A stretch of DNA of 5,840 nucleotides from Candidatus Omnitrophota bacterium (GTDB taxonomy: Bacteria > Omnitrophota > Gorgyraeia > Gygaellales > Profunditerraquicolaceae): contig JAHIZC010000212.1 of the NCBI GenBank assembly GCA_018814745.1, positions 1 to 5,840 of the forward strand. Direction: 5' to 3'. The position numbers and the translations under genes are program-made. The notes beneath the pieces were generated by a model. The model worked only from the letters and a program-made list of their open reading frames with translations, had not been told where the DNA came from and searched no databases. Positions 1-5,840 of the stretch are shown here, in pieces (the first letter of the stretch is position 1; each line of letters begins with the position of its first letter).

Positions 1-1291
1 CTCCTTTTCCTATCCCGATATAAGTAAAACCGAGTTTTTTAAGATTCTCTACTTCGTAGATATTGCGGCTATCGATGATCAACGGTCTTTTTAATAACTT
101 CTTGATCCTGCTGAAATCTATCTCTTTAAACTCATCCCACTCCGTAACAATCAGTAAACAGTCAGAGCCCTTAGCGACTTCATAAGCATCGCGGCAGAAA
201 TGCACTTTCTTTAATCTATCCGCAGCCCTCTTCATCGCCTGCGGATCATATAGCCTGATCTTTGCGCCTTCCTCCTGTAAAGCCTCAATTAACTCTATAG
301 AGGGAGCATTACGTATATCGTCGGTATTAGGCTTAAATGCCACGCCCAGTATTCCTATGGTCTTATCCTTGATTATCCACAGGGCGTCTTTTATTTTCTT
401 CAACACGAAGTCTTTCTGCTCTTGATTTACGTTCTTCACTGATTTCAGCAAAGCAAAATCATAACCAAACTGCTCAGAGATGTGGATAAAGGCGTCTAAA
501 TCTTTAGGGAAACAAGAACCGCCATAACCAAGGCCTGCATTCAAGAAGGCTTTACCGATCCGCTTATCTAGCCCCATGCCCAGAGCGACCTCGCTCACAT
601 CTGCTCCTACCAGATCACATATACGGGATACAGCATTAATAAATGAGATTTTAGTCGCCAGGAACGCGTTGGATGCATGCTTGATTAATTCGGCTGACTT
701 TATATTGGTAAATACCAGCGGAGCCTTTAAAGGTTTATATAAATTAGCCAGTATATCCCTTGCTTTTTTCGACTCCACTCCGATCACTATTCTGTCAGGA
801 TGCAGAAAATCGTTAATCGCTGAGCCTTCTCTTAAAAATTCGGGATTCGATGCAACGTCGAATTTTACTTTTGATTTTACATAAGTCGATATAGTACGCT
901 TGACCCACTCCCCGGTCTCAACCGGGACGGTGGATTTTTCTACAATCAATCTGTATCCGGTCATGCTTGTGGCAATATCACGCGATACGTTTTCTATCCC
1001 CGTAAGGTCCGCCTCTCCATTCTCTAAAGAAGGGGTACCTACAGCAATAAAGATTACCTCGGAAGACTTGACTGCCGTCTTTATGCTGGAGGAAAAAGTC
1101 AACCTCTTCTGCTTCATATTATTAATTATCAACTCTTCCAGCCCCGGTTCATAAATAGGTATAATACCTTTTCTTAGTGCTGCAATTTTCTTCTTATCGT
1201 TATCAACGCAAATAACCTTATTTCCTAATTTGGCGAAACAGGCTCCTGTAACTAAGCCCACATATCCGGAACCAACTATGGTAATCTTCAT
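1..1291 (-). CDS. ugd: UDP-glucose 6-dehydrogenase, 3' end cut by window edge
   Basis: This cytoplasmic enzyme oxidises UDP-glucose to UDP-glucuronate in two NAD+-dependent steps, supplying uronic acid for surface polysaccharide or LPS. I translated the frame by hand: 430 codons are open with no stop, and the gene runs off the window. The family usually ends near 430-450 residues, so only a few are missing. Visible motifs are the Rossmann loop GSGYVG (7-12) with D30 closing the second strand, VGTP (84-87), EKSTVPV (118-124), NPEFLREGSA (149-158), K204 and N208 in the central helix, the catalytic GGSCFPKD (257-264, nucleophile C260), and FKPNTDDIR (319-327) in the UDP-binding domain. C260, K204 and N208 sit at the same numbers as in the well-studied Streptococcus pyogenes enzyme, so the start and frame are sound. 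The final residues visible, GFTYIGIGKG, look like the usual C-terminal end. The start ATG has a strong Shine-Dalgarno sequence and follows lptD by 12 nt. All catalytic residues are intact. Confidence 0.96.
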   Translation of the reverse strand, partial: MKITIVGSGYVGLVTGACFAKLGNKVICVDNDKKKIAALRKGIIPIYEPGLEELIINNMKQKRLTFSSSIKTAVKSSEVIFIAVGTPSLENGEADLTGIENVSRDIATSMTGYRLIVEKSTVPVETGEWVKRTISTYVKSKVKFDVASNPEFLREGSAINDFLHPDRIVIGVESKKARDILANLYKPLKAPLVFTNIKSAELIKHASNAFLATKISFINAVSRICDLVGADVSEVALGMGLDKRIGKAFLNAGLGYGGSCFPKDLDAFIHISEQFGYDFALLKSVKNVNQEQKDFVLKKIKDALWIIKDKTIGILGVAFKPNTDDIRNAPSIELIEALQEEGAKIRLYDPQAMKRAADRLKKVHFCRDAYEVAKGSDCLLIVTEWDEFKEIDFSRIKKLLKRPLIIDSRNIYEVENLKKLGFTYIGIGKG

Positions 1292-1298
1292 CTCTCTA

Positions 1299-1306
1299 CT
1301 CCTTTA
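1299..1306 (-). promoter_or_regulatory. Ribosome binding site of ugd overlapping the lptD stop
   Basis: Read on the minus strand this is TAAAGGAG. The TAA is the lptD stop codon, and AGGAG is a strong Shine-Dalgarno core lying 7 nt before the ugd ATG. The overlap makes coupled translation of lptD and ugd likely and confirms the ugd start. Confidence 0.8.
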
Positions 1307-3478
1307 ATTTTTATACGTAATTGATTGAGAACCGGCCTTAGGACTGTGGTAGCTCTGATCAAAACCAATCTCCATCTCGGGAAATGCCTTAAGCCTAAAA
1401 ACCAGGAATACACTTTCACCCTCGGTCCTTTTGACGTTATAGGTCAATGCTACATCCCAACAATGAAGGTCTCTGATTATGGCATATTCCTGCTCTCTTA
1501 AGCCCCTTCTTAGCGTCAGATCATGGCCAACTTCATATCTCTGATACGTCGAGAATTTCCATTTAGGACTGAGACGCCAATGCAGTTGACTGATGATTTC
1601 ATTCCCACCCTTCCTTTGATAACGCTGCCCGATTCCTAAAGTTCGTTCGTTAGCAAAATCAAAGAATATATCATAGTTTATATTAGAGAGACTGTTATAA
1701 TTTTCATCGGAGCGGTTACCTGAACGTTTATAGGTTGCGTCTGAATCTATGCGCAACCAGGAATAAGGCAGAAATTTTAACTCACAGATAATATCCCCTA
1801 AATTGCTTCCGAGTTTATCCCCGGCCTTTGGTTTAAAAATATAGTCGCTCTTGACAATAAAATCAACTAAATCTACGTTCGCCCCGGAACGCTTTGTCTG
1901 AAGCTTATTACTTAGCTCCAGAGTAGCTTTATTGCTGCGCGTAATAGAATCTACCTCATCGATCTGTTTTAACTTACTTGCTGTGACCGTGGGCTCATGG
2001 TTATAGGCATAACTTATAGTCGGAGTGATTATGTGCCTCAGCCTGTTTATCTCCATCCCCAGAAAATTAGATTTTACCTCAAAGAAACGATAAAATTTTG
2101 TGCTCACTTCCATCCCTGAGCCGAATATTGTTCTCACCGGCGTTTCGACTCCCCCTCCTACCCCCTTATCATAGATAGTTTGACGGCTAGAGACAAAAGG
2201 AGTTAATCTGAAGAATGCAAGCCTGGTGGGGAGAGAAAATTTATTGGTGGTATCAAGCCTGGTTACACTCTCCTCATCCGGCGGAGTAGACGAAGTTGCT
2301 TCTTTTTTATTCAAGTTAGCCAGAGAGCTTTCATTCTGAAAATAAAACCAACTTCCCCCGACTTGTAGACTGGGCAGGCTATATTTTATCTCCGGTAATT
2401 TCTCTACATGAGCGAACCAATGATTTACGCGCTTCTGGATAAATAGATCCAGGCTGGAATATTGAAAATTGCGGTGCAGGAGAGCATAACTTAAAGGCTC
2501 GCTGTCTTTTTCGTATTCACGATAAAAATAATCCTTAAGAAAATTCTCGCTTGGACTGACCAATTTCCTCTTCTGATCGCTGATACGATAAAATTCCGAA
2601 GTAAAATTTGTCTGTTCGTCGATATCCCACTTGTGACGCAGTCGGATAAAGTATCTTTGAAACTCTGCCAAACCAGCCTTAGCTAACCTTCTAGGCCTCT
2701 CCTGAGTATAGTAATACTTTAAATCACCCTTACCAAAAAGTTGGGTATTATAATTTAACCCGAAACCTTCAGACACACCTAATAGATCCCTATGGTCTAA
2801 GTATATCCTGCCATTTATATTATTAGTAATATTGTACCTCCAGGCCGTGAGAAGATACGGCCCCCAGTCCTTTCTCTTTCCAGGAACTATTCTTACATGC
2901 ATAAAAGGATCCTTCAGGCTGTGGCTATACCAGGGTAGGTAAGCCAAAGGGTAATCTGCCCAACGGAAAGAAGTCTTCTTGGTTATAAGCTTATCCTCGG
3001 GGATTACATTTATCTGTTCTGATTTTAATCGATAGTGAGGCTTGTCAAAGGTGCAAGTGGTAGCATAACCACCAAAGGCGATAAATTCAGTTTCACTTAC
3101 TTTTTCTAATCTTATACTTCTCCCGAAATAAGGATTAGCGCGAAATTCTGCGTCCAGAATGGTCCCAGTCTTGCTTTCAAAATTGTAGATTATCTTTTCG
3201 CCTTCTATAATACCTCTCTGATCATCTAATCTGGCATTACCTTCTGCAACCCCGACTTTAGTCTGCGTATCAACACTGAGCTTGTCGCAAGTAAGCCTGG
3301 AACCCTTATAAAGCACTTCGACGTTTCCGGAAGCAACCCACTCTTTGCTCTCCGTCATATATTCAACTTCATCACCGTTGACGATTATCGAAGATGCCTT
3401 ATTCTCTTCGGCACCCGAATAAGACCAAAGACCAAAGACTAAAGACCAAAGTAAAATAATAACTCTTATTATTCTCAC
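1304..3478 (-). CDS. lptD: LPS-assembly outer-membrane protein LptD (OstA/Imp)
   Basis: LptD is the outer-membrane beta-barrel that receives LPS from the periplasmic Lpt bridge and inserts it into the outer leaflet. The 724-residue product opens with a signal peptide: basic residues R2 and R5, a hydrophobic core at 6-20, and a probable cut after SGA (21-23). An OstA/LptA-like beta-jellyroll follows at about 30-165, with typical repeats such as VASGNVEVLY and VAEGNARL. The junction ATTCTFDKPHYR (139-150) and YLPWYSHSLKDP (180-191) resemble the family's jellyroll-to-barrel region. The rest (about 195-710) alternates polar and aromatic residues as a barrel does, and includes LRHIITPTISYAY (480-492), which resembles the conserved RH..xPxxxY strand of the family. 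Length is close to that of E. coli LptD (784 aa). The start is GTG, because the first ATG is at codon 41 and using it would remove the signal peptide; a good ribosome binding site precedes the GTG. It overlaps the ROK gene stop by 4 nt. Four cysteines (64, 142, 565, 673) could form disulfides. No LptE, LptA or LptC gene is in view. Confidence 0.93.
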   Translation of the reverse strand: MRIIRVIILLWSLVFGLWSYSGAEENKASSIIVNGDEVEYMTESKEWVASGNVEVLYKGSRLTCDKLSVDTQTKVGVAEGNARLDDQRGIIEGEKIIYNFESKTGTILDAEFRANPYFGRSIRLEKVSETEFIAFGGYATTCTFDKPHYRLKSEQINVIPEDKLITKKTSFRWADYPLAYLPWYSHSLKDPFMHVRIVPGKRKDWGPYLLTAWRYNITNNINGRIYLDHRDLLGVSEGFGLNYNTQLFGKGDLKYYYTQERPRRLAKAGLAEFQRYFIRLRHKWDIDEQTNFTSEFYRISDQKRKLVSPSENFLKDYFYREYEKDSEPLSYALLHRNFQYSSLDLFIQKRVNHWFAHVEKLPEIKYSLPSLQVGGSWFYFQNESSLANLNKKEATSSTPPDEESVTRLDTTNKFSLPTRLAFFRLTPFVSSRQTIYDKGVGGGVETPVRTIFGSGMEVSTKFYRFFEVKSNFLGMEINRLRHIITPTISYAYNHEPTVTASKLKQIDEVDSITRSNKATLELSNKLQTKRSGANVDLVDFIVKSDYIFKPKAGDKLGSNLGDIICELKFLPYSWLRIDSDATYKRSGNRSDENYNSLSNINYDIFFDFANERTLGIGQRYQRKGGNEIISQLHWRLSPKWKFSTYQRYEVGHDLTLRRGLREQEYAIIRDLHCWDVALTYNVKRTEGESVFLVFRLKAFPEMEIGFDQSYHSPKAGSQSITYKN
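3421..3451 (-). repeat. 7-bp tandem repeat in the lptD signal-peptide region
   Basis: On the plus strand the unit AAGACCA occurs as two perfect copies, one copy with a single change (AAGACTA), one more perfect copy, and a partial AAG, giving about 4.4 units in 31 nt. On the coding strand it reads TGGTCTT and encodes the hydrophobic signal core LWSLVFGLWS (10-19). Because 7 is not a multiple of 3, gain or loss of a single unit would shift the downstream lptD frame, whereas three units (21 nt) would add or remove seven residues in frame. Confidence 0.85.
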
Positions 3479-4398
3479 TTAAGATTTCCTTTTACCAGTA
3501 AAGCGGCTCCGATCAAGCCGGCATTATTCCCCATCTTTGCTCGTAATATTTTAACTGCCCTTGCCTGTACTGGCATTGCCTGCTTCTTCACAATATCCTT
3601 TATCCGGTCAAATAATACCAAACCAGCCTCAGCTACTCCTCCGCCTATAACAATAGCATCCGGGTTTAATAAATTCACCACCCCAATTATATTAGCAGCT
3701 AGTCGCTTTGCGATTATTAACCAAAATTTTTTAGCTTCCTTATTGCCTCTCTTTGCCAGCAGGCTTACTCCCTCTAGGGACATTCCTGATCCAAACATTT
3801 TTTTTGCTTCCTTTAGAATCGGAACATTACCGATGTATGCCTCAAGACAAGCAACTCCGCCGCAATTGCAGAGCGGGCCTTTTTCATTGATCGGCATATG
3901 GCCAATCTCTCCCGCAGCAAAATTTGAGCCACGGTAAAGCCTATCTTCAATAATAATTCCTCCGCCTACGCCGGTACCTAAAGTAAGACAAACCACATTT
4001 CTTAACCCTTTAGCTGCGCCTAACCTTTGCTCTGCCAGGCACATTAAGTTAGCATCGTTATCTATGAATACGGGTAGTTTTAATCTTTTTTTTAAGATCT
4101 TCTGTAAGTTTACTTCCTTCCAGCCGGGGATATTGGGCAGGAAATGGACAATGCCTCTTTTAATATCTACCGGGCCGGGGAGGCCTAAACCAACACCTAA
4201 AATATTCTTTCTGACTAAACTATTACCTGCAATGATATTGTTGACAGAATTAACAATTGCGGAGATTAAATCTTCTTTTTTTCTAAATTTTTTTGTGCTT
4301 AAGCTACGCCTATCTATGATTCTATATTTTGAATCGATCAGGGCTAACTTTAAATTTGTCCCTCCTAAATCAACTGCGACGATAAATTTTGCTGGCAT
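3475..4398 (-). CDS. ROK-family sugar kinase (glucokinase-like)
   Basis: ROK kinases transfer phosphate from ATP to the 6-hydroxyl of glucose or a related hexose or amino sugar in the cytoplasm. The 307-residue product has the family's usual length and lacks the N-terminal helix-turn-helix of ROK repressors, so it is an enzyme. It shows the phosphate-binding loop DLGGTNLKLALID (10-22), GLGLPGPVD (70-78), the catalytic IDNDAN (112-117, with D115 as base), GTGVGGG (141-147), the sugar-binding GEIGH (163-167) and the zinc site H167, C177, C179, C184. The signature reads CNCGGVACLE, so the usual glycine before the third cysteine is Ala183. The second ATP-site segment IGGGVAEAG lies at 251-259. 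The ATG is preceded in frame by the glycosyltransferase stop with only four codons between, so no longer start exists. That gap is AT-rich with no clear Shine-Dalgarno. Glucose is the likeliest substrate, but N-acetylmannosamine, N-acetylglucosamine or fructose cannot be excluded. It could feed glucose-6-phosphate toward the UDP-glucose used by Ugd (inference). Confidence 0.92.
   Translation of the reverse strand: MPAKFIVAVDLGGTNLKLALIDSKYRIIDRRSLSTKKFRKKEDLISAIVNSVNNIIAGNSLVRKNILGVGLGLPGPVDIKRGIVHFLPNIPGWKEVNLQKILKKRLKLPVFIDNDANLMCLAEQRLGAAKGLRNVVCLTLGTGVGGGIIIEDRLYRGSNFAAGEIGHMPINEKGPLCNCGGVACLEAYIGNVPILKEAKKMFGSGMSLEGVSLLAKRGNKEAKKFWLIIAKRLAANIIGVVNLLNPDAIVIGGGVAEAGLVLFDRIKDIVKKQAMPVQARAVKILRAKMGNNAGLIGAALLVKGNLK
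3487..3492 (-). promoter_or_regulatory. Ribosome binding site of lptD
   Basis: The minus strand reads AAAGGA, lying inside the end of the ROK kinase gene and 8 nt before the lptD GTG. It settles the choice of GTG as the lptD start and fits translational coupling through the GTGA overlap. Confidence 0.7.
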
Positions 4399-4410
4399 AT
4401 ATTTTTTAAA

Positions 4411-5586
4411 TTAGCGTACTATCTCTGAATAATTTTTCTCATAGATTTCGCAGATTCTATTCCAAGAATAATTAGAGACCACAAAATCTCTGCATTTTTG
4501 ACTTAACTCCAAAAGATTCATGGAAGAGCTATATGCTAGAATTTTCTCTGCTATAGATTCGGGGGTGTTATCCTTAAATAGCAGATCTTGATCCAGACTC
4601 CCCAGAATCTCCCGTACCCTGCCCCCCGGAGCTCCTAAAACAGGCACCCCGCAAGAAAGCGCTTCTAAAGCAATCAAACCAGATCCTTCCTGATTGATAT
4701 CCGGCAGGATAAAGAGGTCTGCAACCCGATAGCAATACGGTAAAAAATTGACTTCTATATTTCCCTCCAGTTTAATCTGGCCATCTAGGCCCGAATGATT
4801 AACCTCACTTTTTATCCCCTCCCCAAGAGCTCCCTCTACCCCAATTATAAGTACTAGATCGGGATTCTTTTTGACTACGGCAGACATTGCCTTAATCAGG
4901 TTTTTCACCCCCGCACCGGGCGTAGGAGGACAGAGGCTAAAAAGAACAAATTTATCAGGAGACACTCCAAAATCAGACTTTAATGATTCCTTATTTTTTA
5001 GGGGTGAGAATTTCTCGGTATCAACCCCTACAGGGATAATCTCTATCTTTGATTTCTTAATCCTGTAGTAATCTATAGCCCGCTCTCTGGATAATTCATT
5101 CGATACAATAACTTTCCTGCAATTTTTGACTATTTTCCTTTCAAGCCATCGATTTACAAACGATTGAATCTTATTCTTTTCATTTTCCACCTTACACTCT
5201 TGACTCCCCAAAGAATGTAATGTGTAAACTTGAGGGATTTTTCGTGCCATCTTCGTAAAATTCACCCCCCAGGCTGTAAGCGGTTGATAAAAATTTATCA
5301 GGTCAAATGAAGTCTCTTTAGAGATTTGGTTGAATAAGGAAAGGGAATTAATCAAGGAGGAAAAAAGAAACGCTAAATTGCCTCTAGAACTTACTTGATA
5401 ACGCTTGATCTTTACCCCGTCTAATACGCCGTGATAATCTGACCCGGTGTTTACTTGCTGGACACATGTCAATACATAGACGTTATTCCCCTTCTTCGCT
5501 AGACTCCTACTTAATTCATTTAATATTCTTGTGCGACTGTCAATTACCGAAGGGAAAAAATCATCCGCAACCATCAATATGTTCAT
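4411..5586 (-). CDS. Glycosyltransferase family 4 (GT-B fold)
   Basis: The protein probably transfers a sugar from a nucleotide-sugar donor to a lipid-linked or LPS-type acceptor at the cytoplasmic face of the inner membrane. The 391-residue length is normal for the family, and no signal peptide or clear membrane span is seen. The N-terminal acceptor domain begins MNILMVADDFFP and continues with an ILNELSRSLAKKGNNVYVLT helix-strand (21-40) and YTLHSLG (121-127). The linker IPVGVDTEKFSP (184-195) is a GT4 hallmark. The C-terminal donor domain carries ADLFILPD (289-296) and the EX7E motif with E300 and E308 (EGSGLIALE), followed by CGVPVLGAPGGRVREIL (312-328). Two parts are atypical. The N-terminal loop after FFP reads SVIDSRT, not the usual glycine pair, and the loop at 217-229 lacks the common GR...KG. 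Donor and acceptor cannot be named. The ATG has a modest purine-rich AGAAAGAGA 5 nt upstream and lies 1 nt after the upstream gene's stop. Confidence 0.9.
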   Translation of the reverse strand: MNILMVADDFFPSVIDSRTRILNELSRSLAKKGNNVYVLTCVQQVNTGSDYHGVLDGVKIKRYQVSSRGNLAFLFSSLINSLSLFNQISKETSFDLINFYQPLTAWGVNFTKMARKIPQVYTLHSLGSQECKVENEKNKIQSFVNRWLERKIVKNCRKVIVSNELSRERAIDYYRIKKSKIEIIPVGVDTEKFSPLKNKESLKSDFGVSPDKFVLFSLCPPTPGAGVKNLIKAMSAVVKKNPDLVLIIGVEGALGEGIKSEVNHSGLDGQIKLEGNIEVNFLPYCYRVADLFILPDINQEGSGLIALEALSCGVPVLGAPGGRVREILGSLDQDLLFKDNTPESIAEKILAYSSSMNLLELSQKCRDFVVSNYSWNRICEIYEKNYSEIVR

Positions 5587-5587
5587 A

Positions 5588-5833
5588 TTAATCTCTTTCT
5601 ACCGCTTCTGCGACATCCTCTTGGAGAATTTTATGTTTGATCAAATCAATATAAATTGAAGTAGGCTTATACTCCGGATCCCAGTTTAGGGACTCCTGGA
5701 ATTTGGCGAGAGCTTCCTTGATAGCTCTCATTTCTCTGGTTTGCTCTTGGGCCGAAAGTAAATTGAAACCTGCTAAGGATATGATTAAGCTGAGGACAGC
5801 TAGGAAAGGCCTGTTTGTTTTAAAAAAAAGCAT
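5588..5833 (-). CDS. Small exported protein of unknown function
   Basis: I do not recognise this 81-residue protein. It has a clear signal peptide: basic K5 and R8, a hydrophobic core at 9-26 (FLAVLSLIISLAGFN), and a probable cleavage after LSA (26-28). There is no lipobox cysteine, so it is not a lipoprotein. The predicted mature part of about 53 residues is charged. It contains a probable helix at 30-49, a proline-containing turn NWDPEYKPTSIY (50-61) and a second probable helix at 62-80, and it ends ERD. It has no cysteine and would be soluble in the periplasm if cleaved. The stop lies 1 nt before the glycosyltransferase ATG, which supports it as a real gene of the operon. The start is less sure: only 7 nt precede the ATG in the window, no ribosome binding site fits there, and the frame is still open to the edge, so translation could begin earlier. 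A run of eight T residues covers codons 2-4. A role near the envelope is inferred only from position. Confidence 0.72.
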   Translation of the reverse strand: MLFFKTNRPFLAVLSLIISLAGFNLLSAQEQTREMRAIKEALAKFQESLNWDPEYKPTSIYIDLIKHKILQEDVAEAVERD

Positions 5834-5840
5834 ATTTATC

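Noticed and set aside
576..1154. Two plus-strand open frames opposite ugd
   Set aside because: They are fully antisense to Ugd, whose catalytic motifs read through the same bases, and their translations resemble nothing known.
2151..2165. G-rich tract on the lptD coding strand (G5, G2 and G5 runs), a possible two-layer G-quadruplex
   Set aside because: It encodes the glycine-rich KGVGGGV (438-444), plausibly a barrel loop, and the short central run makes a stable quadruplex unlikely. Coding for glycine explains it.
2965..2982. Short inverted repeat AAGAAGTCTTCTT inside lptD
   Set aside because: It has no loop, no U tract and lies mid-gene, so it is neither a terminator nor a convincing operator. 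Chance is enough.
3743..3937. Plus-strand 64-codon open frame opposite the ROK zinc motif
   Set aside because: It is antisense to the most conserved part of the kinase, so it is explained by that coding constraint.
4064..4414. Plus-strand open frame of 116 codons opposite the ROK kinase
   Set aside because: It lies antisense to a well-conserved kinase with intact motifs, its translation has no recognisable domain, and no ribosome binding site was evident. It is a shadow of the kinase codons.
4871..5068. Plus-strand 65-codon open frame opposite the glycosyltransferase
   Set aside because: It is a shadow frame antisense to the start of the donor domain, with no independent evidence of coding.
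1..5840. Possible CRISPR array, insertion sequence, tRNA or phage genes
   Set aside because: No spaced direct repeats, transposase motifs, terminal inverted repeats or tRNA-like folds were seen. Coding genes cover essentially the whole window.

Overview
The window holds five genes, all on the minus strand, packed head to tail with almost no intergenic DNA. In transcription order, from high to low coordinates, they are: a small exported protein of unknown function (5588-5833), a family 4 glycosyltransferase (4411-5586), a ROK-family sugar kinase (3475-4398), the outer-membrane LPS-assembly protein LptD (1304-3478), and UDP-glucose 6-dehydrogenase (1-1291, cut by the window edge just before its stop codon). 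The junctions are a 1-nt gap, a 12-nt gap, a 4-nt overlap (GTGA) and a 12-nt gap. This strongly suggests a single transcript. Its promoter would lie beyond position 5840 and its terminator before position 1; neither is in view. No stretch over about 12 nt lies between genes.

LptD indicates a diderm bacterium with an LPS-type outer membrane. The DNA is moderately AT-rich and the genes are dense. The style of the proteins (short LptD of 724 aa, ROK kinase and glycosyltransferase in one run) would fit an uncultured diderm lineage such as Omnitrophota or a deltaproteobacterial-type group. That placement is an impression and was not tested by phylogeny.

The genes share a theme of surface polysaccharide. 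The ROK kinase would phosphorylate a hexose or amino sugar. Ugd oxidises UDP-glucose to UDP-glucuronate. The glycosyltransferase would add sugars to a lipid-linked or LPS-type acceptor, and LptD inserts finished LPS into the outer leaflet. The 81-residue exported protein at the head of the run is unassigned and may be periplasmic.

I see no mobile element, CRISPR array, RNA gene, defence system or obviously novel multi-gene system. The points most worth a second look are a 7-bp tandem repeat inside the lptD signal-peptide coding region, the unknown exported protein, an altered donor-binding loop in the glycosyltransferase, and the cysteine layout of LptD.
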